From: Megalobrama amblycephala
Lineage: Eukaryota; Chordata; Actinopteri; Cypriniformes; Xenocyprididae
Direction: 5' to 3'
NCBI RefSeq assembly: GCF_018812025.1
Contig: NC_063054.1
Coordinates: 36,521,896-36,585,895, forward strand
DNA: 64,000 nt
Shown: positions 1-23,200 of the stretch, piece after piece
How the letters are laid out: each line of letters begins with the position of its first letter
Position numbering within the stretch: the first letter of the stretch is position 1
Position numbers and translations under genes: made by a program
Notes under the pieces: generated by a model
Told to the model about the DNA's origin: nothing
Database searches by the model: none
Seen by the model: only the letters and a program-made list of their open reading frames with translations

Positions 1-82
1 CGAGTTTTTTCTCGAAATTTAACAACTTTAATCTCGAGATGGTTTTATTTTTTTATTATTGCCTATCCCTAATCCTCTTCCG
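1..82. repeat. Truncated end of a fold-back element (CTCGAGAT / AGGATTAGGG family)
   Basis: The first 82 bases match the right end of the element at 48036-48616, including CTCGAAATTTAACAACTT and the terminal CTAATCCTCTTCCGT. The rest of this copy lies outside the window. Confidence 0.75.
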
Positions 83-870
83 TAGGGCTGGGCAATATGG
101 CAAAAAAATAATTTTTCAGAATGATTGACTGATTCACGATTTCGATTTTTTTTTTTTTTTACTGTTTAACGAGTCAACTTAAGAACTTAACTACAATATA
201 ATTTAAGTAACATTCTCTTCATTAACAATCTGGTTTAAAAAAGTTCCATTCCAAGTGCACCACACCTGAAGTGATCAACATGGTGTAAATGTAAAACAAT
301 GCAAATGTTGTACAAACTTATCTTAAACACATCCTACATACTCAGAAATAATATAAAATAAGAAAATGCTAAATATTTCTTAACCAAAAAGTAATAGCAA
401 TGAATAACACCAATAATAGGCTATTATTAACAGAAAATGTTTTGTAAAAACAGAAAACAGCAGTTTTCAGCCTGTCACCATCATGCATATCAAACATACA
501 GTAGTAGCTCTTTACAGGTTTTTGCATTCAATTGCGCTATTTGTCCTATTGTTTTTATGTTTGGCGGACATGTTCATGTGTTGCACTTGTGTCTCGCATC
601 TTTTGCAGCGTCTCATCCATGAAACGGAATTCTAAAAACACGCCGGTCAAGTTTAAAAAAAAAAAAAAGGCTCAACTCGCATTTAATAATCTCGGATCAT
701 TTTCTTCTCCTAATGCGGTTATCATTGCTGTATTGTCAACATGTCTAATTGTAACTCTTGCTAACATTTTTATTCAAAATCACAATTTCTCGATTTTAAA
801 AAACAATAAAATTGAGGCAAAACATTAAACTCGAATCAATCGAAAAAATCTGAAAAATCGCCCAGCCCTA
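83..870. mobile_element. Non-autonomous DNA transposon with TAGGGCTGGGC terminal inverted repeats
   Basis: The left end TAGGGCTGGGCAATATGGC and right end ATCGCCCAGCCCTA are inverted, followed inwards by TTTTTCAG / CTGAAAAA. It sits in a gphn intron directly against the truncated fold-back element. No transposase was seen, and hAT affiliation is only a guess. Confidence 0.6.
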
Positions 871-1077
871 GCTTTAATAAGGATTAATGTATATTTAATT
901 TATAGTTTATGCAGTGAAGACTGTGAAATGTTTGATAACTTTAATCAATTTCTCTATATTTCCTACTTAAATATTTAAAAATACTGTCTGTATGTTGTTT
1001 CTACATTCATTTGAAGATTAAATGTTAAATTTTTACAATATAAAAATATATTAACTTTATCGTTAGGTGTGATTAAT

Positions 1078-1253
1078 CACAATTACAGAAAATGTGAGAT
1101 TAAGTATCTAATTTTTTGTAAATCAATTGACAGCATTATAATATAATATAATATAATATAATATAATATAATATAATATAATATAATATAATATAATGCT
1201 GTCAATCGATTTAAAGAATTAGATACTTAATCTCACATTTTCTGTAATTAATG
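1078..1253. repeat. Inverted repeat with a (TATAA)n loop
   Basis: About 58-bp arms (1078-1138 and 1194-1253), each carrying CAGAAAATGTGAGATTAAGT or its complement and GACAGCATTAT, flank roughly 55 bases of TATAA repeats. It looks like a palindromic MITE whose centre expanded as a pentanucleotide microsatellite. Confidence 0.8.
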
Positions 1254-1486
1254 TCTTATATTATATTATATTATATTATATTAATTATATTATATTATAT
1301 TATATTATATTATATTATATTATATTATATTATATTATATTATATTATATATATATATATATATTATATTATATTATATTATATATTATATTATATTATA
1401 TTATATTATATTATATTATATTATATTATATTATATTATATTATATTATATTATATTATATTATATTATATTATATTATATTATAC
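1253..1486. repeat. (TATAT/TATTA) pentanucleotide microsatellite
   Basis: About 230 bases of TATAT-type five-base repeats with a short interruption of pure (AT)n near 1348-1364. It abuts the previous inverted repeat. The open frame through it (YIILYYIIL) is an artefact. Confidence 0.9.
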
Positions 1487-2147
1487 CATGTCCTGAGATG
1501 GTTTGAGTTCAGTTCACTTCACAAAGCATTTAGAGAGAGATCCTGTTAATTAAATCCTGTTAATTTGTTAATGGCAAGTTCCCTTACTATATACAGTGAA
1601 GAACTTTAATAGATCTATTTTAAGTCATTTTATAGGAAAATAAAATGTACAGACTTTGGAAGTAAAAATGAACAGTCATCTTATAATTTACAGTGGAAAA
1701 CCATAAACTGATATTCCCACAATTCCCTGCGTGACACTTTACATGGTGGTATTTTGTTTATACAATTATGGCTTTCTGAAATTTTTTGTTAGAATGACAC
1801 TAAAATGTATAATTGACAGTTTTCCCATGCAGGATAAATGCTTTTCCTGCATCGCTGTGCTAATTTAATTCTCTCTAATTTCTTGTTTCCATCTGGTCCA
1901 TTAGTATCACAAGACTTCTGACAGTATAAATCTGGTGCATATTTAGTCTTTATGTGTGAATAAATGTCTGGAATGGGACAAAACAGAAATCAAGAGAAGC
2001 CAGCGTCTAAAATGCACTAAATTTTATTTGTTTATTTTGGTGGGTAAATATTAGGTTGTCCCTTATGTATTCTTAAAAGGCCTGTTTTGCATGCATAATA
2101 TTTGCAAGTTAACACACTTCTTGTTCTCCGTGTCGTTGTTCTCGTAG

Positions 2148-12295
<10,148 letters not shown>

Positions 12296-13369
12296 TGGCG
12301 TCAGAGGGCAGAAGGACGGAGAGTGACGGGTGGTTCACGGTGCATGTTCACATATCATTGACTGTAATATGCAACGGCACAGCTAGTTTTTATTGATTTG
12401 GATAACGCTGAAGTATAGTCAACATCTTGATCACAAAACTAGATACATATGAGAAGAAAAAAAATCTATTATTTCAAAGAAAGAAAAAATATAACTTTTA
12501 AATTATAAAATCTAATTATAAAAAGAGATTTATTCTGTATTATTATTATTATTATTATTATTATTGCATTTTTCTTGTCATTATTATTAATTATTATTAT
12601 TATTATATTAAGGCAACTTTATTCTTTTCATTGCAGTTGCTTTGTGTGTTCAATGCTAGATCTTATAGCTGTAGCATTTTAATAGAAAACTGTAGGTGCC
12701 TGCCCGGAGAAAAAAAAGAGAATATTATTTCCCCGTTTTAATGTAAAAATAAGACTGCTTTTGTTTTTTCGGACATGGGGAAGAACGCAACAGCTTGAAA
12801 TCCGGACTCTGGAGGGTGGCACTTTTTGTCTTACGTGTCATTGACGTGACACTTTTACTTTTCCTCCCATTAGTAGGCATCATTATGACATCACAAAGAG
12901 CTTTGCTTGTTGTTTATCTCGTGAGTCTTGTTTGTGTGCGCAGTGCCAAACGCGTGGGTGCACGAAGGTCGTGCCCGGGGGAACACGGGCCTGGTCACCC
13001 AATCCCTGAAGCTTCCTTATAATCACATGACCTGGTGTAGCCCCGCCCCCTTCCCCCAGGGGGTGGAGTCACAGGCGAACGTTTTGTTTGAATATACTTT
13101 AAAAAGAGGAGAAAAACAAACAACAGCTTATTTAAGTGCTGACTGCCTTTTTAATCAACTACACAAAAATGTACAGTAAAAAAAAAAGAAGAATTGAATT
13201 GTACAGATAAATGTGACCAGCACTCCTGCGGAATATGACCAAGCAATGAGGAGACATTGAACAAATCTGTATAATAACATTTTCTGTAATGATAAGAACC
13301 TAATGAGAGAGACTACAATAATAAAATCCTTGATCATTATATAAAAATAGCATTGTGGAATTTTCTTGT

Positions 13370-13384
13370 AATAAAATGAATAAA
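13370..13384 (+). terminator. Candidate gphn polyadenylation signals
   Basis: Two overlapping AATAAA hexamers lie at 13370-13375 and 13379-13384, about 1.08 kb after the gphn stop. The stretch 12296-13390 has no other gene and holds only an (ATT)n tract at about 12537-12606, so it is plausibly 3' UTR. An earlier ATAAAA near 13320 is an alternative. Actual cleavage was not demonstrated. Confidence 0.4.
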
Positions 13385-13530
13385 AACATAATTCCTTAAC
13401 GTGTGTGATTGTGGTCTACTAATTCACCAGTCTCTGCAGTGTTTTGTATGTCAGATCTTTAATTGTTTTTATTTTTATTTTTACAGTTTCATTATAAACT
13501 TGGAATATTTCAGACACAAACATGGCTTTG

Positions 13531-13608
13531 TATATTATATTATATTATATTATATTATATTATATTATATTATATTATATTATATTATATTATATTATAT
13601 TATATTTT
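13531..13608. repeat. (TATAT) pentanucleotide microsatellite
   Basis: About 75 bases of TATAT repeats shortly after the presumed gphn 3' end. Confidence 0.9.
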
Positions 13609-13644
13609 TAAATGACCAAAAAAATTTTTTTTTTTATGTATATA

Positions 13645-14826
13645 CACTATATTGCCAAAAGTATTGGGACACCCCTCCAAATCACTGAGTTCAGGTGTTC
13701 CAATCACTTCCATGGCCACAGGTGTATAAAATCAAGCACCTAGGCATGCAGACTGCTTCTACAAACATTTGTGAAAGAATGGGTCACTCTCAGGAGCTCA
13801 GTGAATTCAAGCGTGGTACCGTGATAGGTTGCCACCTGTGCAATAAGTCCATTCTTGGAATGTCCTCAATACTAAATATTCCATGGTCAACTGTTAGTGG
13901 TATCAAAGTGGAAGCAGTTGGGAACAACAGCAACTCAGACACAAAGTGTTAGGCCATGTAAAATCACAGAGAGGGGTCAGTGCATGCTGAGGCCAACTTT
14001 CTGCCAAGTCAATAGCTACAGACCTCCAAACTTCATGTGGCCTTCAGATTAGCTGAAGAACAGTGTGTAGAGAGCTTCATTGAATGGGTTTCCATGGCCG
14101 AGCAGCTGCATCCAAGCCTTACATCACCAAGTGCAATGCAAAGCGTGGGATGCAGTGGTGTAAAGCACGCCGTCACTGGACTCTAGAGAAGTTGAGATGT
14201 GTTCTCTGGAGTGACCAATCACACTTCTCTGTCTGGTAGTCCGATGGACGAGTCTGGGTTTGGCGGTTGCCAGGAGAACGGTACTTGCCTGACTGCATTG
14301 CACCAAGTGTAAAGTTTGGTGGAGGGGATTATGGTGTGGGGTTGTTTTTCAGGGGTTGGACTTAAACCCTTACTTCCAGTGAAAGGAACTCTTAATGCTT
14401 CAGCATACCAAGACATTTTGGACAATTTCATGCTCCCAACTTTGTGGGAACAGTTTGGGGATGGCCCCTTCCTGTTCCAACATGACTGCGCACCAGTGCA
14501 CAAAGCAAGGTCCATAAAGACATGGATGAGCGAGTTTGGTGTGGAGGAACTTGACTGGCCTGCACAGAGTCCTGACCTCAACCCCATAGAACACCTTTGG
14601 GATGAATTAGAACGGAGACTGTGAGCCAGGCCTTCTCACCAACATCAGTGCCTGAATTCCCATAAACACACTCCTAAACCTTGTGGAAAGCCTTCTCAGA
14701 AGAGTTGAGGCTGTTATAGCTGCAAAGGGTGGGCCAACTCCATATCAAACCCTACGGATTAAGAATGGGATGTCATTAAAGTTCATGTACACGTAAAGGC
14801 AGGCATCCCAAAACTTTTGGCAATAT

Positions 14827-14830
<4 letters not shown>
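13645..14830 (+). mobile_element. Tc1/mariner transposon with decayed transposase
   Basis: Inverted ends CACTATATTGCCAAAAGT (left) and ACTTTTGGCAATATAGTG (right) bound a 1186-bp element, with TA before the left end. The transposase is broken by frameshifts and stops. A segment near the N-terminus (about 13730-13910) still shows the helix-turn-helix region, and 14316-14624 reads the catalytic C-terminus with [11 protein letters not shown] and [15 protein letters not shown], the second and third acidic residues of a DD34E triad. The right end runs into a (TG)/(TA)n tract to 14897. Confidence 0.9.
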
Positions 14831-14900
<70 letters not shown>

Positions 14901-14929
14901 AAATATATATAATCACCAACAAAAGCATC

Positions 14930-15062
14930 TTTTTTTTTCTGAGATTAAATTAAGGTACTGCTACTTAATCTCATTTCATTTTCAATTATATGCTTTTTTG
15001 GGACTCTTGTATATATATGTATATGAGATTAAGTAGCAGGACCTTAATTAAATCTTAGAAAA
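14930..15062. repeat. Short inverted repeat containing GAGATTAAGTA
   Basis: The left arm near 14933-14975 (TCTGAGATTAAATTAAGGTA) and the right arm near 15025-15062 are complementary, with a loop of about 50 bases. The GAGATTAAGTA motif is also in the arms at 1078-1253, so both may be one MITE family. Confidence 0.55.
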
Positions 15063-15206
15063 AAATACAAAATAAATGACCTATAAAGCAAATGATTTCA
15101 ATAATCACATTAATAATTAAATACTTTCATTTGTATAAAATTTTTTCTGCAAATTGACTATATCCACCCAATCTTGCTTTTTTTTTGGTGATTTAAAAAA
15201 TTTATA

Positions 15207-16286
<1,080 letters not shown>

Positions 16287-16298
16287 TATATATATATG

Positions 16299-16335
<37 letters not shown>

Positions 16336-16422
16336 CTCCAAAGAATATGAGATTTATAGAAGTTTATGGCCTTCACCATATGTTAGGTATTGAAATTTAA
16401 TAACCATCACATGTTGAGGTAA

Positions 16423-16650
16423 TGAAGATGTTGAAGCAGCACTAACACCTGTATGGTCAGACTCATGCCGCTGTCGGGTTTAAAGGAGATTACTGAACTC
16501 ATGAAGTCACAGCTGATCCACTTTAGCTTCAGACACCTGAGCTGTGGACACTCACACGTCCACTGGACCTCAGTGAAAACACCACTGGAATTATATTGAC
16601 CTTTAACAGCTGAGAGAGACCGGGGACTCGATGCACACAGTGAGTAATAG
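16423..16650 (+). other. Non-repetitive stretch, possible pals1 5' non-coding exon
   Basis: Among transposons between gphn and pals1, this segment shows no copy elsewhere in the window, has moderate G+C and contains CACAGTGAGTA (about 16634), which could be a donor. pals1 needs at least one non-coding exon upstream of 20211. No stronger support was found. The adjoining 16650-17370 holds nothing recognisable. Confidence 0.2.
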
Positions 16651-17376
16651 ATGTGTTCATAATGTATGATGTTTTGTTTGTATTTATAAAGAGTAATTGA
16701 CTTTTATGATTGCTTTGCTTTTGGTTCATGTTGGGCTGTTTAGTATTTGGTGACTGAAAGGTCAAACGTTCAGACCTCCCCATTGTGTGCATCAATCAGC
16801 TTTACATTGACATTGAAATTCACCTGTCTGGGTGCATTAGTGCAGGTCAGAAAGTACTAGAGGAAAAACGGAAGAACATTAAGCATTTAAAGAAGTTGAT
16901 CTAGTCGTGAACTCCACATTAGCAGCACTTAGAAGGTCTCAGGGGTCAATTCCTGCTGTATTTATGCTAGAAACGGTTACACGTAATATAATAACCGCAT
17001 GAAATAAAGTGAAAAGATTAAATGAGCTGACTAAAATTAAATATTTCTCTCAATCTCTTGCAAAACTGTACTATAGTAACTGCAGTTCCTGACAAAATAC
17101 TACATAGATTTCTTGTTTGTCATTTTACTTTTTACTTATTTATTTTATTTATTATGGTTTTAGTAACTTAAGTAAGGGTCAGCATGACATTATTTATAGT
17201 CTACTCTGTTTGTTGGCTTATTAAGAAGATCAACTGTCCTGTAATTAGATGTAAAATAATCTGTCGTTATTAATCTAGATTGAGATTGTGTTTTAAGGTG
17301 TAAAAGATACATGAACAAAACACATGTCCATCTGAATCCTCTTGAATGTTTAAGGAATGGATTTCTTTCCCTAAGA

Positions 17377-17494
<118 letters not shown>

Positions 17495-17931
17495 TTCTGA
17501 AGTTGGCACTATAAGTAATCTCAGATGAACAGATGGTCGTTTTTCACTGCCACCTGTTACTTTAAACTGAGCTGAACTAAATGTGCGACTGCTGAAACTC
17601 AATTGGTTCCTTCAGAGGAAGTAGATTTCACCAAACTTTTGAAAAGTTGCCTGTATTTTGCAGTTTAGTGGCACCATAATTACACACTTCACCTATAAAG
17701 GGCTCATATCAAATTCTCTTTGATCATTAGAGATAAAAAGAGTTTCTGATGGTATAAATCCAAAAATCTCATCACATCACCGTCCAAATCCAAAACAAGT
17801 TAGTTTGAATAGTAAGCATGTAGTTTTATATCTTATTATATATACAATAGTTGCCAAAAGTGATGTCCAGCCTAGGAAAATTGACATATTCAGACTTTAT
17901 TCAAATATTATTAAAAATGTGTTAAAGGGGA

Positions 17932-18719
17932 CCCATAATGCCCCTTTCACAAGATGTAATATAAGTCTCTGGTGTCCCCAGAATGTGTCTGTGAAGTTTC
18001 AGCTCAAAATCCCCCACAGATCATTTATTATAGCTTGTCAAATTTATCCCTATTTGGGTGTGAGCAAAAACACGCCATTTTTGTGTGTGTCCCTTTAAAT
18101 GCAAATGAGCTGCTGCTCACGGCAGCCCTTTCCAGAAGAGGGCGGAGCTTTAACAGCTCAACAACAACAAAACTGGAGAATCTCACGCAGCCAAAATGGC
18201 GATTTTGTTCAGCCTTACATTGTTCAAACCGGAGTCGACACTGATGGAGAGACTCAGGAAGAAGTTACAACTTTTAGAATGAAACTGGACATTTCTGAAT
18301 GGTTAGTGGATAAATTTATGTAGTTGCTGTGGAGTTGATTCAACTCATCACTAGCATGTGCCGTCATGTTCATCTTTTGTGTTGAATTGACCCTCGTTTG
18401 TGAAACAGTCCGGCGTAAAATGATGGCATGTCAACAACACTCTACTACAACAACTCTTCCTCTTCTCTAAAGCAGCCCAACATGGCCCCGCCCCCTTTGT
18501 TGTGTGTTCTTGGGGGCGGGGTTTATGTAAATGTTAGGGTTTGTGACGTCACTAACCTGGGAAGAAGCTCGTTGTAGTCCTTAAAAAGCAAATTCTCGAA
18601 TATCTCTCTTTGCATTGAACTTTGAGCGTCATAACTTTGCAGATGTTGTTTATGTTCAAAGAGCAACATTACACACTAACTAAAGTTAAAAAAGTGAAAT
18701 CAATCAACCACCCCTTTAA
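17932..18719 (+). mobile_element. TTAA-flanked non-autonomous DNA element
   Basis: TTAA 17932-17935 followed by AGGGGACCCATAATGCCCC, and CCACCCCT followed by TTAA 18716-18719, give TTAA target duplications and short AGGGG/CCCCT ends. The inside is non-coding but has GC-rich blocks (GGCCCCGCCCCC). A partial inverted copy is at 2554-2850. Confidence 0.7.
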
Positions 18720-18778
18720 AGATTTTGTTGTGCTTGGAGTCGATATCACTTTTGGCCTCTACTGTACATATATATATA

Positions 18779-20115
18779 CAAACCCGATTCCAAAAAATTT
18801 GGGACACTGTACAAATTGTGTATAAAAAAGGAATGCAATAATTTACAAATCTCATAAACTTATATTTTATTCACAATAGAATATAGATAACATATCAAAT
18901 GTTGAAAGTGAGACATTTTGAAATGTCATGCCAAATATTGGCTCATTTTGGATTTCATGAGAGCTACACATTCCAAAAAAGTTGGGACAGGTAGCAATAA
19001 GAGGCCGGAAAAGTTAAATGTACATATAAGGAACAGCTGGAGGACCAATTTGCAACTTATTAGGTCAATTGGCAACATGATTGGTTATAAAAAGAGCCTC
19101 TCAGTGGCAGTGTCTCTCAGAAGTCAAGATGGGCAGAGAATCACCAATTCCCCCAATGCTGCGGCAAAAATAGTGGAGCAATATCAGAAAGGAGTTTCTC
19201 AGAGAAAAATTGCAAAGAGTTTGAAGTTATCATGATCTACAGTGCGTAATATCATCCAAAGATTCAGAGAATCTGGAACAATCTCTGCTCATTTAAAATG
19301 GACTGTGGCAAAGTGGAAAACTGTTCTGTGGTCAGACAAATCAAAATTTGAAGTTCATTTTGGAAAACTGGGATGCCATGTCATCCGGACTAAAGAGGAC
19401 AAGGACAACCCAAGTTGTTATCAGCGCTCAGTTCAGAAGTCTGCATCTCTGATGGTATGGGGTTGCATGAGTGCGTGTGGCATGGGCAGCTTACACTGGA
19501 AAGGCACCATCAATGCTGAAAGGTATATCCAAGTTCTAGAACAACATATGCTCCCATCCAGACGTTGTCTCTTTCAGGGAAGACCTTGCATTTTCCAACA
19601 TGACAATGCCAGACCACATACTGCATCAATTACAACATCATGGCTGCATAGAAGAAGGATCCGGGTACTGAAATGGCCAGCCTGCAGTCCAGATCTTTCA
19701 CCCATAGAAAACATTTGGTGCATCATAAAGAGGAAGAAGCGACAAAGAAGACCTAAGACAGTTGAGCAACTAGAAGCCTGTATTAGACAAGAATGGGACA
19801 ACATTCCTATTCCTAAACTTGAGCAACTTGTCTCCTCAGTCCCCAGACGTTTGCAGACTGTTATAAAAAGAAGAGGGGATGCCACACAGTGGTAAACATG
19901 GCCTTGTCCCAACTTTTTTGAGATGTGTTGATGCCATGAAATTTAAAATCAACTTATTTTTCCCTTAAAATAATACATTTTCTCAGTTTAAACATTTGAT
20001 ATGTCATCTATGTTGTATTCTGAATAAAATATTGAAATTTGAAACTTCCACATCATTGCATTCTGTTTTTATTCACAATTTGTACAGTGTCCCAACTTTT
20101 TTGGAATCGGGTTTG
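18779..20115 (+). mobile_element. Tc1/mariner transposon, 1337 bp, with long inverted ends and TA target site
   Basis: Ends CAAACCCGATTCCAAAAAA and its complement TTTTTTGGAATCGGGTTTG, extending through GGGACACTGTACAAATTGTG on the left, are flanked by TA at 18777-18778 and 20116-20117. The element ends about 95 bases before the pals1 start codon exon. It contains the broken transposase described separately. Confidence 0.93.
18990..19895 (+). pseudogene. Tc1-type transposase, inactivated
   Basis: The N-terminal helix-turn-helix part (AAAKIVEQYQKGVSQRKIAK, SLKLS) ends in a TGA at about 19233-19235, then continues as RNIIQRFRESGTISAH. It jumps straight to LKWTVAKWKTVLWSDKSKF, so the linker and second DNA-binding part are deleted. 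The catalytic half keeps the three acidic positions: D in LWSDKSKF, D in FQHDNARPHTA and E in SPDLSPIENIW. The single open stretch 19242-19895 covers the DDE domain only. The element could be moved only in trans. Confidence 0.9.
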
Positions 20116-20212
20116 TACACACAGGGTGTTTCAGGGTATCAAGAAATCATGTATCAATGTCTTGTGCTCTGAACTCTTGTAGTTTAGTGTTGACCTTCAT
20201 TATAATACAGCC

Positions 20213-23200
20213 ATGTTAACGTCACACATGAACGTTGACATGCCGGGGGACTCAGGTGACGACGCTGAGATAGACATGGATGGTCCTGCCAAACTCATCG
20301 CTCCGGACCAGATGGGAAAATCCCAAGACAGTCCAGAGGAAGTGATGATGATGAAGGAGGAGGAAGAGGCTTTTGAACAGACACAGGACACTGATCTGAA
20401 CTCTTCCTCGTGTCTCGAATTGACACAGAGCAGCATTGATGGCAACAATCATCTGTTTTTTGATGCAACGGATGTTGCCAAGTCCACCTCAGAAGAGGAA
20501 ACTACAACAGGTGAGAGACACTAAAGGGTTAAAGACAGTTAACTGTTGAACAACCTGCAAAGGCATCATGTTTAGGAGTGATTTGGAATAGTCTAAAATA
20601 GTTGATACTACAATAATCAGCCGGAAGAAGAAAAGATCTGAAAATATGTGTAGACTTTATCAAAATTCAGTCTGTTCTAAAGTAGAATATGTACAGATTA
20701 TTTTCCTGACATACACTGCCTTTCAAAAGAAATTAATGCTTGTATTCAACAAGGACGCATTAAATTGATCAAAAGTGACTTATAATGTTACAAAAGATTC
20801 TATTTTCTATTCATGAAAATATCCTGGAAAAAAATATCATAGTTTCCACAAAAATATGAAGCAGCACAACTGTTTTCAACATTGATAATAATCAGAAATG
20901 TTTCTTGAGCAGAAAATCAGCATATCAGAATGATTTCTGAAGGATCATGTGACACTGAAGACTGGAGTAATGATGCTGAAAATTCAGCTTTAATCACAGG
21001 AATAAATTACACTTTAAAATATAAATTTAAAAAGAAAATGGTTATTTTAAATTTTAATAATACTTCACATTTTTACTGTACTTTTGATCAACTGAATGCA
21101 GCCATGTTGAGCAGAAGAGACTTTTCAAACATTAAAAAAAAATCTTTTGAATGCTAGTGTAGTTCAGCAGGATATTTAGTTCACTTGTGATTAGCAGGAC
21201 TCTTAACCTCAGGTTTCTCAGGATTGTCCCTATAAGAGGTGACTGCTTAGGTCTTACTCTCTGGATGAAACACACAGGATTATGTTGACTGGTGACAAAT
21301 GTCAAAATTTAATTTCACAATGTGGACTTGAAAGTGAAATTTATGCAATGATTTTTTGGCAAAACAATGGTATAGTAAATACGCTAGACTTCCAGTAAAC
21401 ACTGTGGTACTGTAAAAAGCCTTGAAGGTGAAGTGTGTAATTTTTGATGTTCACTGCAAAAAAATTTTTTCATTTGTCTTGATTTTCAGTCATTTTTATA
21501 ATATTTATAAATCAAGATAAATTTAAGAAAAAATATCTGCCAGTGGGGTCAGAATACTAATCTTGTTTTCCCTTTGAATTAATTTTATTTTGACAGACAT
21601 TTTTCTTGTCTTAAGCACTGTATTATGGAGCTCCGCACATGACATGCAGACAAAAATATATAGTATTTCATGGCCATGAATTACCAATTAGTTCCCATGA
21701 CTTACTAATAAGTTAGCACATTTTACTAATTTGTTCTCCATTTTAAATGTGATTATTATATCATGCACACAAAAAAATATATATATCGTAGCTACGATTT
21801 AACTCAAACGAAGGAACGAATTACAACGTGGACACAATTTAGTAAAACAAGGGAATGAATCATGCACATAATGATCTAACTGTGATATAGCCTAATAATT
21901 CGTACAATATACATATTTTTTCCTGTCATGTCATGTGCGAGGATCTGTGATATGCCACTTAATTTTGATTTTTTTTTTTTTTTTTTTTTCAGAAAACAAG
22001 ACTATATCTTAAAGGATTAGTTCACTTTAAAATGAAAATGACCTCAAGCTTTACAAGTACACTTTCTTCCTAAGTTGAATTCCTAAATTCACTCCCATTA
22101 TAAAGCTTGGATGCGTCAGGATATTTATTAAAATAACTCAGATTGTGTTCATCAGAAAGAAGAAAGTCATATACACCTAGGATGGCTTGAGGGTGAGTAA
22201 AGCTTGGGGTAATTTTCATATTAAAGTGAACAAATCATTTAATTCATTTTAATTTAGATCAGATTCCAGCCATTTCTAAATCATAACTTTAGAAGTGGCT
22301 GGAAAAGTCATTGAAGTTCATTAGTTAAAAGGTATGGGAAACCAAGATCCGTTTTGTTGTTGTTGTTGTTGTTGTTGTAGTAAAATCATTAGCAATGACG
22401 TTTCCTTCCCCATTTCTCTCTGTCTGTTCTCAGAGCTGGATGATTTGCTTGACTCTCTGCAGCGTCTGCAGGTGAATCTGACTGATGTTGAGAGTCAGGA
22501 GGACGTTCAGCTGCTGCTGGAGCTGCTGCTGCAGACAGACTTCCAGCAGGCGTTCAGCATGCACCGTAGCGTGGCTCTGGGCATAAGACACCTGTGCCCG
22601 CCGTACCCGCTCACCGCACATGCCCAGCAGATCAGGGATGAGGTACGACTAGTACAGTCCTTTAACTGTATTCATCTGCATAACATTGGCCATGTTCAGA
22701 GTGGAGTACTAGCCCAGCTGACAGGGAAAGTTCTTAGAACGTTCCTAACATTCTTTAAAGGTTCTTCCAGTAACATTAATAGAACATCTGTTCGAACAAA
22801 GTAATGATCTTTAAAGGTGCTATGTAAGAATTTTTATGTATTAATTGCTTTTTGTATCGTCAATGTGTGAACAGCTTATAATGAAACTTAAAAAACAAGA
22901 GACCTTCTCCGACTTCCTAGGTTGTCTATGAAAGCCTGTAGACTGATTTGTATGTGAAGGACTCAAGCCGGTTTTGCCAGCTTAAACGGACATCCATCAC
23001 AACTCCAAGGTTCCTGGCTGTCCTGGAAGAAGTTATGGTCAATGAACAAAGTTAAATGGAAAGGTTATGATGAAGTGTTGCCACAGGCAGTTCTGTCTTT
23101 GCAAGGTTGAGTTGAAGGTGGCGGTCCTTCATCCAGGCAGAAATGTCTGTCAGGCAGGCAACCGTCGGATCATCTGGTTGGAATTAGAGGTAGAATTGTG

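Noticed and set aside
1251..1496. Open frame of YIILYYIIL repeats
   Set aside because: It is translation of a TATAT microsatellite. The same applies to frames at 4148-4366, 7358-7716, 13401-13688 and 15117-15495.
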